A model generated the notes under the pieces. The model was not told the origin of the DNA. It made no database searches and saw nothing but the letters and a program-made list of their open reading frames with translations. A DNA stretch of 64,000 nucleotides from Hoplostethus atlanticus. Its lineage: Eukaryota > Chordata > Actinopteri > Trachichthyiformes > Trachichthyidae. The DNA lies in the NCBI GenBank assembly GCA_034670405.1, contig JAXDDX010000002.1, positions 4,869,501-4,933,500 of the forward strand, written 5' to 3'. A program made the position numbers and the translations under genes. Position 1 is the stretch's first letter. The number at the start of each line of letters is the position of its first letter. Below are positions 12,435 through 25,248 of the stretch, piece by piece.

Positions 12435-15042
12435 TAAGCGAGAGTCTGAATAGGATGGTTTCTGTTGGAGAGGCGGAGGAGTCCTACATGCCAGAAAAAC
12501 GTGGGAGAGACAAAAGAAAAAGGGAACAGTGGCAATGTTAGAAATGCGCACAAAAACACACAAAAGGAGCATAAGAGAACAAAAGCCGGCTCCTTTAAAT
12601 TGTGTGTTGGTCAGTGAATCGTAAAAGTCCCGCTTCTTGTCCCAACGAAAATACTCCCCCGTTCTGGGTTCCTTCTCTGTTTTGGGAGCTCTTTTGAAAT
12701 GCAATTAGCATTTCATCCAGGCCCAACCGGTTACATGCAATGAAGTAATACCCCTTTCTAATTTGGCCCTTTGGTCTGCGAGACTGTGGAGAGCACAACC
12801 TTGTTTAATCCCCTGAAAGTGCTTTTCTGTCTGCCTCAATCATTGTGTGTCATACAGGCTAATCAGTCAGCCAGCGCTCAAACTGGAACTTGCTCTAAAT
12901 TGCTCACGCACTGGTTCCTACTCAATTGGAACCGCTTTCCTTTTTCTATATTCCTTCCTTCCCACTGTTTCCAAAGGATAAGAAAAAAAAAAGTGTTTTT
13001 AGTTGGAGGGATGCGAGATGCCATTGGCTCAACTTAAGAGCAGCCGACCACAGCCGTGAGGACAATACCTCAGGAAAAACGCTCCCTCTCTCTGTGTTTC
13101 CTTTTTCACAGTAAAATGCACACTTGATTGGCAGCCTCTTGCCCCTGAAGGAGAAATGCCTGGTTTGAAAAGTTTCGTCTGACAATAGCTGCAAGGCTGA
13201 CCTCATGCATTTTTGTTCTTTAGAGAGGTTTTCATTCAAGCGTGTTTCTATTTCCCTTCATATGGGAGGGCATCGTTTGGCTGCGGTTCAGGACTCTGCC
13301 ATCCTCATTTCCCCAAAAACACTTTCTCCCCCTTCTTGTTAGACTAATGCTAGGTTTTCTGTTTTTCCCCTCAAAATAAATACAAATCTGTTTTTTGGGA
13401 AACGCTCTCCAAAATAAGCCCAGCCAGCAACACGACACAAAAAGTTTTTGTCCGATTTAATGATGTATGTTTTAGCTCTACTCACTTATTAAGTCTCTTA
13501 ATTTTTCTCCCCAACTTTCCTGCACGGCGAGAACATCCACTGATCTAAAAATACTGGAGGCAGAAATTACATGTGAATTGCAATTATGGGCTTGTGAGCT
13601 GACCGGGTATGGCAGCCGTGGCCGCGTCGGGCTGAGAACGGACTGTGGGTGGTTTCTGAGGTAGGGCCCCGACACACATTGGGGTGGTGGCAGCGCTTAG
13701 CGTGGAGTGCAGCTCCAACAGAAAACAAACCAATAAACCGAGCAGAGGAGGCGCCCTGGTTTTGGGGTAAAACACATACAGCCAAAGACAAGTAAATACA
13801 ACTGAAATGAAAAAAACAACCTGTGGATCACAGAGTCCTTCGTTTTTTGCTCCATTATATTTTGTGCTTAGGGTGTCATTTAAGGAAAGTCCCTAATAGC
13901 CCTACCTTGCAATATATTTCGAGGAAACTCTTGAATATATATAGGAACCCTCTGCCTCTCACATCCAGCTTTTTCATATTTAGTCTGAACTCCCCGGCCT
14001 TCTGACCACTGGGCACTTCCATTTTCCAATGTTAACTTCTCTGAAGCATCGGTACAGCAATCACCCATTACATTGTAGATAAAGACATATTGTAGTGACA
14101 TATTGATGGAGCCTTACTGCCACCTCTACCACTCCCTGCCACACAGAGTACCTGTTTACCTGTTTATCCCTCTCAGTGTCAGTCAGTCAGTCTGGTCGGC
14201 TTTCACTGTAAATTTGCCCAGAGGAGACGCACACAAAAATCCAGCCGCACTGTTATATTAGCTGAATTTAATCACAGAGCAGTTTGTCTGTGGCCAGACT
14301 GACTCCAGATCACCGACCAGAGCTGTAAGATTGATGAATGAGATCCCACTGCAGGCCTCCCAGTGTCAGACAACTGGGGATCACTTTGTGTGCCCGTGTG
14401 TGTATGTGTGTGTGCGTGTGCATGTGACTAACTACCAGATATAACCACAGGCTCTTCACCAAGGGCGTCTCAGGACCAGGGAAGCCTTAGGGCCAGGATG
14501 CTGCATGGGAAAGCCCTTGAGTAGTACTCAACAGGCTGCTATTCTACACACATACTACCAAAAAGGAAGTGATAGTATTGCTTTCCTCTTAGGATTTTCC
14601 AGCTTTAAGTACAGAGCGCTCTCAGTAAAAATAACTCGTTTTAAGGCAAGGGTCCTGTGGAGGCTGGTATTCTACCCCAGTTCCCAGAGAGCTGACCTGG
14701 CATAGAGAGGGAAGAATCTATTACCAAATGACCTTTTATGTGATTGGACCGATGCTGTGTTCAAGAAGGAGAGGAAACAAGAACCAAGGTGTGTTTTTTA
14801 AGAGAAAACAAATCCTTATTGAATGCCTTTTAAGAACATGTTTAGGCAGAGTTCACATTCATCAGGAGACATGAGTGTCTACATTGTCACAGATGTTCGT
14901 TTTAGCCTGCCTGGAAGAGCAGGAGTAAGAGTAAGCAGCTATTGTAGAGTCCACTGTAAGCATGAGAGGCTATTCTTAGCTGACACCCTGATCATCTGAC
15001 TGACCACATGTGGCATTCTGTACCATGACTGTTCGAGTGAGT

Positions 15043-15045
<3 letters not shown>

Positions 15046-15075
<30 letters not shown>
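15046..15075 (+). repeat. (CA)n microsatellite
   Basis: This is a pure CA run of about 30 bp. Confidence 0.9.
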
Positions 15076-15077
<2 letters not shown>

Positions 15078-15644
15078 ACTACCGTCAAACACACTCTCCT
15101 GACCGCTCTGGCTGTGAAGTCTTGCGCTTGCAGTGAATAATTGATGCTGAAGATTACGGCACAGAGGCCACTGTCAGGAGAAACCCTAGAGGCATCAGCG
15201 TAGCACTGACCCCAGGAGCAGCCCTGCAACCAGACACCTCCTCAGCACCTCTTACAGGGATATCCAATAGATCAGCGTGTGTGTGTCTGTGTGTGTCTGT
15301 GTGTCTGCAAGGGGTCCAATGTAACAGGGCCAGTCTCATTTTCTATAAATCAAGCTGCACCCTGTCAGGCTGCAGTAAGAGGGGCTGACAGGGTGCCGGA
15401 ATCAAACCACCACCGACCATCTCTGATGTTATCGCTACGACTGGTCACCGCGGTGATCAGGCTCCTCGAGCTCACTGAGACAGATGTCTGGTGACTAGCT
15501 GTCCATCACAGAGAGACAGGAAGAGGGCAGAGAGGAAGTGATAGGGAGGTATGTGACAGGGAGAGATCAGAAGATAGAGAGGAGTGAGAGTGATTGAGAG
15601 AGAATACAGAAGAGATACCCTATACCCTAATTGTATACGTGCAT

Positions 15645-15675
<31 letters not shown>

Positions 15676-17546
15676 CATTGCCTGTATATTGCCCCTTCTA
15701 GCTTTGATCTGAGCTAAGCTGCTGAAACGAGTGGGCTTAGTGACCCTGCTGATGTAGCTCAATGCCCGGCGCTAAGAAACTTTCCTGGCAAGCAAGTGGC
15801 TTGCTTGTGCAAGAGGGCCATTATTCCAAACCAGACTGCATAGAGAGAAGATGAAAGAAATAAAGCTGCAAGTATTATGTGCTGGATAAAAAATGGTTGT
15901 TGTAAAACCAGGTTCAAGTTTAAAGCTTGACCAAGAATAAATCTGATTTTAACAACAGCTTTATGGATTTGTGGCTAATTGCCTATGAATGAATGATGTA
16001 TGGCTGCCAAAGGCAAAATAAATTCACATCCAATTGTCATTTGATTTTGCAGAATAGTTAGAGGGTCTGTAAGTGCTCTCCTCACATTATCGTCGTTCGC
16101 CTGTGAATGAATGCAGGTCTGCGCATCACAGATCTTTATTGAAAGCCAATATATATGTTTGTAGATGCTAGAGACGTGTTTATCATTTCCCAGGAAATTA
16201 AGTGATGCAATGAAAGTCAGTGGACGGAGTAAGAGGTTGCAGCCGCAGAATGATTGAATACAAGCAATTTTGTATCTTCAGAATGTGGCATCTCTTCAGT
16301 TGTGGTGTTGTCTGTGGTTTGTTAGAGCGCCAGGTCCCAGAGTCCTGGCCCCAGCCATCATTTTCTGTTCCTTTGGCCCAGGAGATTTGTGATGGACAGT
16401 GTGTTTTCATGCATTTCTGAGCTCTCCAGTGTCCTGGCCTATCACCCAGCTGTCTCTCTGACCATTAAGACCTTGCTTTTTTGGATGTGCATGCGGACCG
16501 TGGTGGACCTGGCAAACGTGTATGCGTTCATGTGTGTGTGAGGCACGTATGTGTGTGTGTGCCTGTGTCTATTTGTGTCTGCTTGTTTTAGCGTGTCTCT
16601 GCACCTCTCTGACTCCCAGCCTTATCAATGTCAGAGGTCTGCGCCAGGCGCTCCATGCTGCCTTTTGCGGTGACAGACAGATCCTTGGTCCCCCAGTAAC
16701 CCCCGGGGTCAGGGTTGGCACCAGACACAGTGCCACTACAAAGACTGCCCTGCTGCATATCGACAGACCTGTGCCATCCACACAGCATCTGCCTTGCATT
16801 AGGCCCTTTGAAGGCAGTTCAGTGTCTGGGTCAATGGACGACTATAGGACCACCCTTCTGTTTTGGGGTGGGGGGTTGGATGCTAGCTACCGTCCATCTG
16901 AAAGATTGTGATGTGTGAGTGATTTTGGCAATCATTTGCAAGTGAGGTTCTGAGGCCTGAAGATTCACTGAAGAAATAGCCTGTTGAAAGGCAGACCTTT
17001 TGTTTGAAAGCCAGTTGGAGGGAACAGTTGATAGAGACATTTAGATTGAATGTGCGGAAAGACGGTGTGCAGTGCTGCGAGTGTGGCGAGTTTTAGCTAG
17101 GTTTGTAGCGGTGCACCCGGTGCAGGTGGGGTCACTGTGACCCCCACCCTCCAATATGAGTCAATGGTGATTAGGCAGGTAAGCGGGTATACACTATATA
17201 AGACAAGTACATAAAATAGGTGATGGGAGGCAGTTGGTGCTTTAAAGAGAGCTCTCAGTCAGAGGTACAGGAAGTTCTCAACCCCAGGGGAGAGAGCAGG
17301 CAGAATAACAGGCTTTATTTCCCCCCTTGGCCCCTCTTTGTCCTGGGACACCATCACCTCTCCTCCCCCCGACCCCCCTCCTGTGTCCCCCCCCACTGTC
17401 CAGCCCCACTACCCACCAGCTCTTAATCCATTTTTGATGGATTTCACAGCACTCTCTCCACTACTGGCATGTGTGTGACATATGCTCACACGCACGTGCA
17501 CCTAGACACCCCAGTCACTCACACAAACTCTTGCACACATGTTTAT

Positions 17547-17548
<2 letters not shown>

Positions 17549-17614
<66 letters not shown>
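17549..17614 (+). repeat. Compound (TC)n(CA)n microsatellite
   Basis: A TC tract of about 46 bp passes directly into a CA tract of about 20 bp. Confidence 0.9.
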
Positions 17615-17615
<1 letters not shown>

Positions 17616-18140
17616 TTTCCAATTCTTCTGCATCTAGTGATTCAGAATGCAAGTGTCACCCAACAGCTTGTAACACTGCTACAATGCCTTGTTCTCTTCT
17701 CCAAGCTGACAAACTGATTGATTGATGTTTGCTATATAAAACACCCAGTGATACCCAGAATAACCCAGATTGATCTAACAGCAATGGAACATATGAAAAA
17801 TGGGATGTTTTCAATGTCCAACTTTCCTAAACGATGTCTCCCTATGAATAAAAGGAGAAAACAGCATGACTTCATCCACCGTAGCTGCTGATGTTCTATT
17901 TCAACCTTGTAATTAAGAGCAAATATTTTTTAAAAAGACCTTACGTGTTCATCCCGTTGGCAAGGCCGTGTGATGTACATCATGAATGGGATGGGTAAAA
18001 CGCAAAGGGGAGGGGGGGCGAGACAGGACAGGGTGGTCACAGTTTAGCATTAAGCAGGCCCCACCCCACTTGTCGTGCTGTGCTGTTTTGTTGTGCTAAC
18101 CATGACAACTGTCTCTGTGGCTCCATCCTGCTTCAGGATT

Positions 18141-18186
18141 AGAGGAGAGGAGAGGAGAGGAGAGAGGAGAGGAGAGGAGAGGAGAT
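18141..18186 (+). repeat. (AGGAG)n pentanucleotide tandem repeat
   Basis: The unit AGGAG repeats about nine times, with one AG insertion in the middle. Confidence 0.85.
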
Positions 18187-18407
18187 GATTAGAGAGAGAA
18201 GAGAGTGTTAGCAGTGCAGAATGAAACAGGCAGCTTCGAGGCTACCTTGACTGATCTGATTTATTCTGGCGTGACATATTAAATACATGTGGTCAAGAGA
18301 GAATATCAACTTGACAACAACTGCTTTTACAGTTATGACAACATGAGGACAACAGCCGTTAGAGAATGGAATAATGTTATGAATCATTTATACCACAATG
18401 ACCAGCA

Positions 18408-18439
<32 letters not shown>
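18408..18439 (+). repeat. (AGCC)8 tetranucleotide tandem repeat
   Basis: Eight uninterrupted AGCC units occur here, about 710 bp before the first recognised adgrv1 coding exon. Confidence 0.9.
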
Positions 18440-19150
18440 GGGCTGCAGAGCTTCATAAACTGTGCCTTCCTGACATCTGGACACTCTATACTGTCTGAAT
18501 TCAGATCAGATTACGGTTTAATGTATAACTCCTGCATTATTTTTTATTCACATCCCAGCATACATCGGTACATGAAACTGGAAATAGCTCACACACTTTG
18601 CTTTGAGTGAGCGTATTACTCATCGCGAGGCAATGTTAGAGCGATCAGAGGTGTTTTTAGAATCTCCATGAATGTATCTGTCATTAGGACTTTTCCTGTG
18701 AACGGGTCCATCCTCATGGAGTAGTGTAACGTTTCTCAAACAGTTAATGCTTTCTTTAACCACTCTTTCCTCTGTTCTATCCATTAACATGCTTTACCTC
18801 TTGCTCCCTGCATTGCCCTGCTAGCCATATGAATTCAGAGTCTCGCCAAGATCTGCAATTTATTTGACACAACATTTGGGGTGTATTGACATTATGCTCT
18901 TGATGGGTTTGACATGTAGATTGCAAAATGAACTTGTTGAAACTTCTTCAATGAGTCGAACAGCCTCAAATCATATTTAGCTGTCAGAAACTGTCAGTTC
19001 TCGTATAAAATGCTCAGACAATAAATTGAACCGTCCTATGAATCGCTATGGAAACAGTCAGTGGTGAGGTGACAGTTATGACCCCTTCATGTATCCCTTA
19101 TCTTCCTGCATCCTTTGTAATATGCCTTATTTCCCTCCCCCTTGTCCCAG

Positions 19151-19338
19151 GAATGCCCCCTGTCTTCCTGCTAGCTGGGTTGATTCTGGCTCTGTCCATA
19201 CCTGGCGCTGTGTTCGAGACAACTGAGCTGAGGTTCCTGGGGCAGACTGACTTCGTGGTCAACGAAGACAACAAGACTATCGTTCGGCTGGTGGTGGAGA
19301 GAGTGGGAGACCCGGTCAATGTGACAGCACTGGTTCTG
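19151..19338 (+). CDS. adgrv1: adgrv1 exon 1 of this model: signal peptide, start of Calx-beta 1
   Basis: The ATG at 19153 gives MPPVFLLAGLILALSIPGA, a signal peptide, then ETTELRFLGQTDFVVNED, matching human ETEIRFTGQTEFVVNE. The preceding CCCAG is an acceptor, so an upstream exon exists. In human the equivalent Met is internal (GPGMP), so a few more N-terminal residues may be encoded upstream. Residues 1-62. Confidence 0.88.
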
Positions 19339-20579
19339 GTAAGACATGGGACAGGATGGTCGTAGATCATTCATTGAGTATCCTATAGTGTGGCATGCTG
19401 AACTTCATTCTCTCTGGTTAGATTTGAATTCGGGGAGTAAATATTGTTAATGTCATTCTATTAGAGTTTAGTTTAGTTACTTTACATCGTGTTCACAGGG
19501 GAGTCAAAAGAAGATCCTCAGTTGACAGTTGCGGCTCAGTTGTCGAACTGAAATGCTGCACAAGAAACCCCTCACATCGTCCATTCTTTTCTATCTGTAT
19601 CTACTCCTGTAATAACACGACTCTGACACACAATGTGATGCAAAGGAGAAGCGATCTCGCTGCTCTGTTGCTGGGCTGTCACCTCTGGGTCTGGTGGGGG
19701 AGAGATCAGTGACCTTTAGCAGTGGTGGCGGCATTGAAAGACCCAGTGTGTCTGCAGAAGCTGTCTCCCACACCACAACATGGATTTTGGCTTGATATCC
19801 CTCCACATGGGAGCTAGTGTCAGCTGCTTACAGTTGGTGTCTGGCACGGCGAGCTGACTGTGCAGTGCGGTTGGGGGATTTCCTATGCTTCATGATGGTT
19901 TTACCGTATTTCTACTACATAAACTATAATACCTTGGCTACCATAACCGTATTAGTTAATGAAATACACTGTAATGTCAGGCTACGCCACAGGAAACTAA
20001 CAGACCCAGACAGAAACATGCAGACTGGGACAGAAACTCAGGCAGATAAAAGGCACAAGTAGAAAGGACGTCAATTTTGACAACAACACAATGTCTGCTC
20101 CCTGCAGGTAGAAGGAGATGAAACAGACAAAAACAGTAAGCCAGAGGCGTCCTGGTAGCTCAGTTGGCTACGGCACATACCACATACACATGTTACCCCA
20201 CTATCTCTCCCAGCTTTCCCAGTGATAATGCAAAAATGGACACACACACATGACCTAAATGGTGACTGACAAAATATTGTGTTTGTTTGTCTCCCAAGCT
20301 GGAGGGAGATGACACCGGGGACTTTGAATACACTAACGCTGCAGCCTTCCTGCACTCCTCCGAGTCCAGTAAGACCGTCTTCATCGCCGTGAATGACGAC
20401 GAGCTGCCTGAAGCCGACGAGTCCTTCACCTTCAGCCTCAAACTGCAGGTGTGTGTCTGCGTGTTTGTGTGTGTGAAACGTTCCCTTGCAATCTTGTCTG
20501 CAGTGCGTGCACATTTTGATAAAAACCAGTATGTGTGTTATGTAGATGCCAAATGTCTCTAGATGACAAATCTCCCTTA

Positions 20580-20610
<31 letters not shown>

Positions 20611-22431
20611 CTTCTCTCTGGAGCGCCAAGCTTCATTTCCACAAAGTTTGACTGTTCTAATTCGGACCGTCTTAAACCTTAACCCCAAGTCTAACCGATA
20701 GGGAGTGGGGGCCTCGCCTTTCCACCCCTCAATAAGCCCTGGGAGGCTCTGAGCTGTAAGGTCTTTGATGTGTGTGCTCTATAGGGCTTTTCCGGGGCTG
20801 GCTTGGGTGGGGCTACGCGTTGTGTGCCTCTGCTGCTTCTCTGAGTTTCCCCACTAAAAGACACCTTTGTGAGAAGAAACCAACTCTGACAGCCACGGCC
20901 TCACCACACGCCAGATTAAAGTGATTCCTCTGATTCTCTGCCCCCATTGACTTCAATGGGCATGTCCGTTCCGTGGATTTCATTTCTATGTATTGTGTTG
21001 CCCACCATTGCAAATGACACACCACTGTAGATCAAAGCTCAGTCTGTTACAATGAATGAATGGATTCACAACTAAAGATATTACAATCTTTTCATGCAGT
21101 TTCAGACTTTTTTTGTTCACACCACCGAACAGAGCATATAGCGGCAATGTGCTACTTGTGGACGGTGGTTGCAAGGAAATGTTGAATACTGTAGGTCATG
21201 TTCAGAGGGCACAAAAAAATGGATTAACTCTTTTTTCACCGCATGCTATTATTGTGCTTTTGCTAATGTTAATGTTAATACTTTCATTTTGTAACTTTCA
21301 TTTTGTAAATCCCTGTCGAAGGAATGCCCGTTTACCATCCCAGCTCAGGATGCCTTACACCTAGCGGCTATCTCCATGGTATCATTTAGCCTTTAGCTGT
21401 CAGGTTGTGATTGATGGGCTAGGGGGGTCTGCTCTGCTGTCTGCATGCCCGATGCCTCAGACTAAAGGCTCTGAGACAAAGACCAGTTTGAATCGCTGAC
21501 TGTCAACCTGACACAAACGGCAAGATTCATCAACAAATTGCACAACAAGAGTATCTTTCCTAGACAGATTTGCAATATGACACATTTTTGTGACAGCTGG
21601 TTAAACTCAGTAGCGTAAGTCCACATTGAGTCTGCTACTAGAGGGAGAGAGCAGATGAGGCCCACTTAGCTCTACTGTTTAGACTACAGAGGGGACAAAG
21701 CTTTGGCCAAATGGTACCCTATCGGCTTACTGAAATACTGCCTGGAGGATGAGTGTGGGCTATGAGGGGTGTTATAGATCAAGCACAAGTGAGAAGTGAA
21801 GGGTCATTCAAGGTTCATTTGTCATTGCTGACAGCTTGAAATCAGCGTAGATAATTCTGAGCTAATTTTGCTAGAAGTGAGCAAGGCAGGACACGTCTTG
21901 TTATACAGGAATAGTATAGAAAGCAGATTTTTTTGTGCATCATGGTGACTAGACTGTCAAACTACAGTGGCAGCTATTGTAGAAGTCCCCCTTCATGTAT
22001 CTATCCTGCATCTATCCTGCATTAGTACTGCAGAAAATTCTTCCTTTCATGTCACACAGTAGAACCAAAGTAATATATCTAACACATTAGTTACGAGTTA
22101 CCGAGACCGTTCCTTGAAAGCTGAAAAGAGAGCAAAACCTTTTTCTCAGTAGTTCAGCAAGTATGCAGTAAAAAGTGAGAATTCTACAATGGATACATCG
22201 GTACACGAAAGATTAAAATCCCTACGTACCAGAGCAGGTGCAGCGTTCCGCACAGCATGGTGCTACTTTATTGCTGCTGGTTTGGCAGCGGTGTGCAGGA
22301 GGATGAGTAAAAAGGGTACAGTCAGTGGACAACCAAGGCTACATAGGGCAAGGCTGGGGTTGGAATGCCCAAAGGCCTGATTTCTGTGCGTGTAGCTACG
22401 TATGTTTTAGTATGTTTATATACATGGACAT

Positions 22432-22476
<45 letters not shown>

Positions 22477-24750
22477 GGGAGCAGACTCCTGGCTCGGCCG
22501 GCAGGTTGGCTTGTGAGAGCGTGTTGATTCTGTGTCTGTGTGTCGGCCGCTACAAGAGCTCAGCAGCTGAAAGAAAGCTCTGTTACAGCTGGGAAAAGCC
22601 CTGTTTGAATAGAGGGGTGAATGCAGAAGGCCTGAGCTCTTTCTTTTTTCTTTTCATTTTCTCCTTTGCTTGCTCTCTCTCACCTCAATACCTCCCCCTC
22701 ACACACACCACACACACACACACAGTGGTTTTGCGAAGACTTTCTGCTGGTGTGTCTTCGGCTTAGAAAACATTTTTCAAAAACATTTCTGGGGAGAAAG
22801 TTGTGTTTCTGGTTATCAGCTAGTGCCAAGGCTGTCGTAGTTCGTGATTTTCCAATGTATGTCTGTAAATACACAAGCTGATTATGTCTGGAGACTGTCT
22901 AGATGTTTGTATACAAAATGATTTTGGAAGTTTCGGTGGAAGCCTGTGCACTTGAGCATGGTGGTCGTCAACAGAGACAGTACCGGAGATGCTTATGAAA
23001 ACATTGGTAAGCTTACCAATGGAAACACCAAATAACAAGCCTGTGGTCTCTCCCCTTAATAGGGTTCAGGAAAAGGAAAGCCCCCCTCGCAGAGGTCATA
23101 GGATACGTTCTGTTTCTTTTTTTTCAGTTGAAAACACACGGTCTAAGCCACTTCAAGTCATTGTGTGATTTTAATCACAGGGGTGATTGTGAGTTTGTCA
23201 GGTCTTAGTGCTGAATCACAGAGCACAGCGTAAGTCCTGAAGAGGCCACCCTGCTGACAGCTAACCTGACAAACGAACTGGCCTGAGACCAGTACTTCCT
23301 GTCTTTGTAACTTCTCACCAGGACCTCTCGGTTGGAGTACAGCGTGAAGTGAAGGGAGTGGAGAAGGCAGGCTTTCTCTTTGACATGGGCATGAGTGTAT
23401 GGGTGGGGGTAGGTGGTTGGGGGGAGGGTGGAGGGGGGGGGGGGGGGGTACCATGTGTGTGTTTATATTTAACTTAAGTTGTTTATATTTGGTATAGTAA
23501 CATCTAACCAATTTACTTCTTCTTACCTTCCAGAGTTCATCCAATGGTGTTATACTGGGATCACCAAACATGGCAACCATCACCATCCTGTCCAATGACA
23601 ATGCCTTTGGGATCATTGCCTTCAACTCAGTAAGAAACTCCTGTCATCCATTTTCATTTTTTCTGTTGGTCTCTTTATTCTCTTTGCCCTGTCACAAGGT
23701 ATTTATTCACTGAAACATCGGTGTTTGATCATTAAAAATGATCTTTTTATCTTCAAGATTCTTTGCTCTTCTCATTTGCGCATGCTACAAGTTGGACCGT
23801 CATTTCAAACTGCGCTGGATTCAGTCTACCTGAGTAACCACATAGGGTGCATTCCAGGAAGCTGGAATGGGCGTAGAACCTCCAAATGTGAAACCCTGGC
23901 GGTAATTTGTGCTTCATCCAAAAAGCAACACATTCCTACATGGAAACAGTTTTTTTTCCTAACTGAGTTGAATTCCTAGGACATACTACATATACACATC
24001 TACTCATGAACTAGTCGAGCACTCGTTTTCCCCCACAAGATGTAAGATGCATTTAAGGAAAAATGATGTTAGATTCTTGTTCTTGTTGTTAGATTCTTCC
24101 TTTGCTGTCCAGCCCTGCTCAGGTTACTGCACTGACCACATGTCGTTCACTGTATGTTCACTGTTCACTGTTTCACAGTTATACCGTACCTCTGCACTGT
24201 GAGAGAAACATATTTATCTCAGGCAGCAGTAGAAAAGTAATGGGTCGGGGGGGTGGAATGACGTGGGGTCCAATTCTGCAGAGAGGGACTCACTCAAGCC
24301 AATATGGTGGTTGTGGGGGTAGTGATGGTCCCATGGTTGCCAGGGGGTTTCAGGGGTTTCCGGGGGGCAATTAAAACCACAGCAATCCCTGGATGAACCT
24401 ATCAGTGGCAGTTTTAAGTGTTTCCATGGTAACTGTGGTGTATTGGGTGCTGTTGGCTTTACCACCCCCAGGAGGTCTTATACGCTGGATCATTATTTGG
24501 CTGGCTGAGAATCAATAAAGGCCTGCTGGCCTTGAGAGGCATGTTTGTGTTAGGGTGGTAAACTGGATTTTGTATGACATTTCTTTGCTTTCTTTTCTCC
24601 TTCTTCAGTTACAATTTATTGAGAAACTTATTTGGTTGTGGTGAATGCAACTGGAATTGTGTAGAAAAACAAAAGGGGTTTTAACTTCCACATTTTAAAT
24701 GGAATGATAATAAGTTCCAAATACAGTGAGTTGAATGTTATTTTTGTCCT

Positions 24751-24805
<55 letters not shown>

Positions 24806-25181
24806 TCAGTTCAGTTATGTGTGTGTGTGTGTGTGTGTTTAAACTTTTTTTAAAGTATTGCTCTCTGATGTTTTGGAGCTTTTCACACTTAGAGAGAAAT
24901 CTCAATCTCACCTGTCATACAGTGACTACATATTCAGTTTCCTCCTGGTTGCCATGATTTGTTATATCCCGCTTTTTCATTGTCCGTCGGTGATCACTGA
25001 GCCTGTACATGGTAGCCCATTCATATTCTCTGTTTCGGCCCCAGTTACATTCTAATTTACTTTGTGTTTTGGTTTCTTTATCCCAATCTTCCAAATATGA
25101 TTCTTTACTTTGTTTCATAATGTATTCTGCATGAGGTTAGGAAAGCAATGTTGTACTGAGAAAGTATTGAGTTTGATTGAT

Positions 25182-25248
<67 letters not shown>

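Larger units (their letters stand above)
5561..19150. other. Intergenic/5' region of adgrv1 without recognised coding exons
   Basis: I recognise no coding exon in these 13.6 kb. They contain simple repeats (listed separately), AT-rich stretches with homeodomain-type cores (around 7020-7420, 12690-12760 and 15960-16210) and probably the adgrv1 first exon and promoter. That exon is implied because the first recognised adgrv1 exon starts at a splice acceptor. Open frames here have no family resemblance and mostly run through CA, CT or G tracts. Confidence 0.6.
20449..23533 (+). other. adgrv1 intron 2
   Basis: A 3.1-kb intron, the largest inside the coding model. It contains CT (20578-20603) and GT (22435-22474) microsatellites and a G-rich tract just before the 3' end (23401-23448). 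I see no extra exon. Confidence 0.75.

Noticed and set aside
20156-20167. Possible tRNA gene (perfect A-box)
   Set aside because: There is no B-box at the right distance and no cloverleaf can be drawn, so it fits a SINE fragment instead.
20071-20688. 205-codon reverse-strand frame
   Set aside because: It is antisense to exon 2 and microsatellites, with low-complexity Arg/Glu text and no family resemblance.
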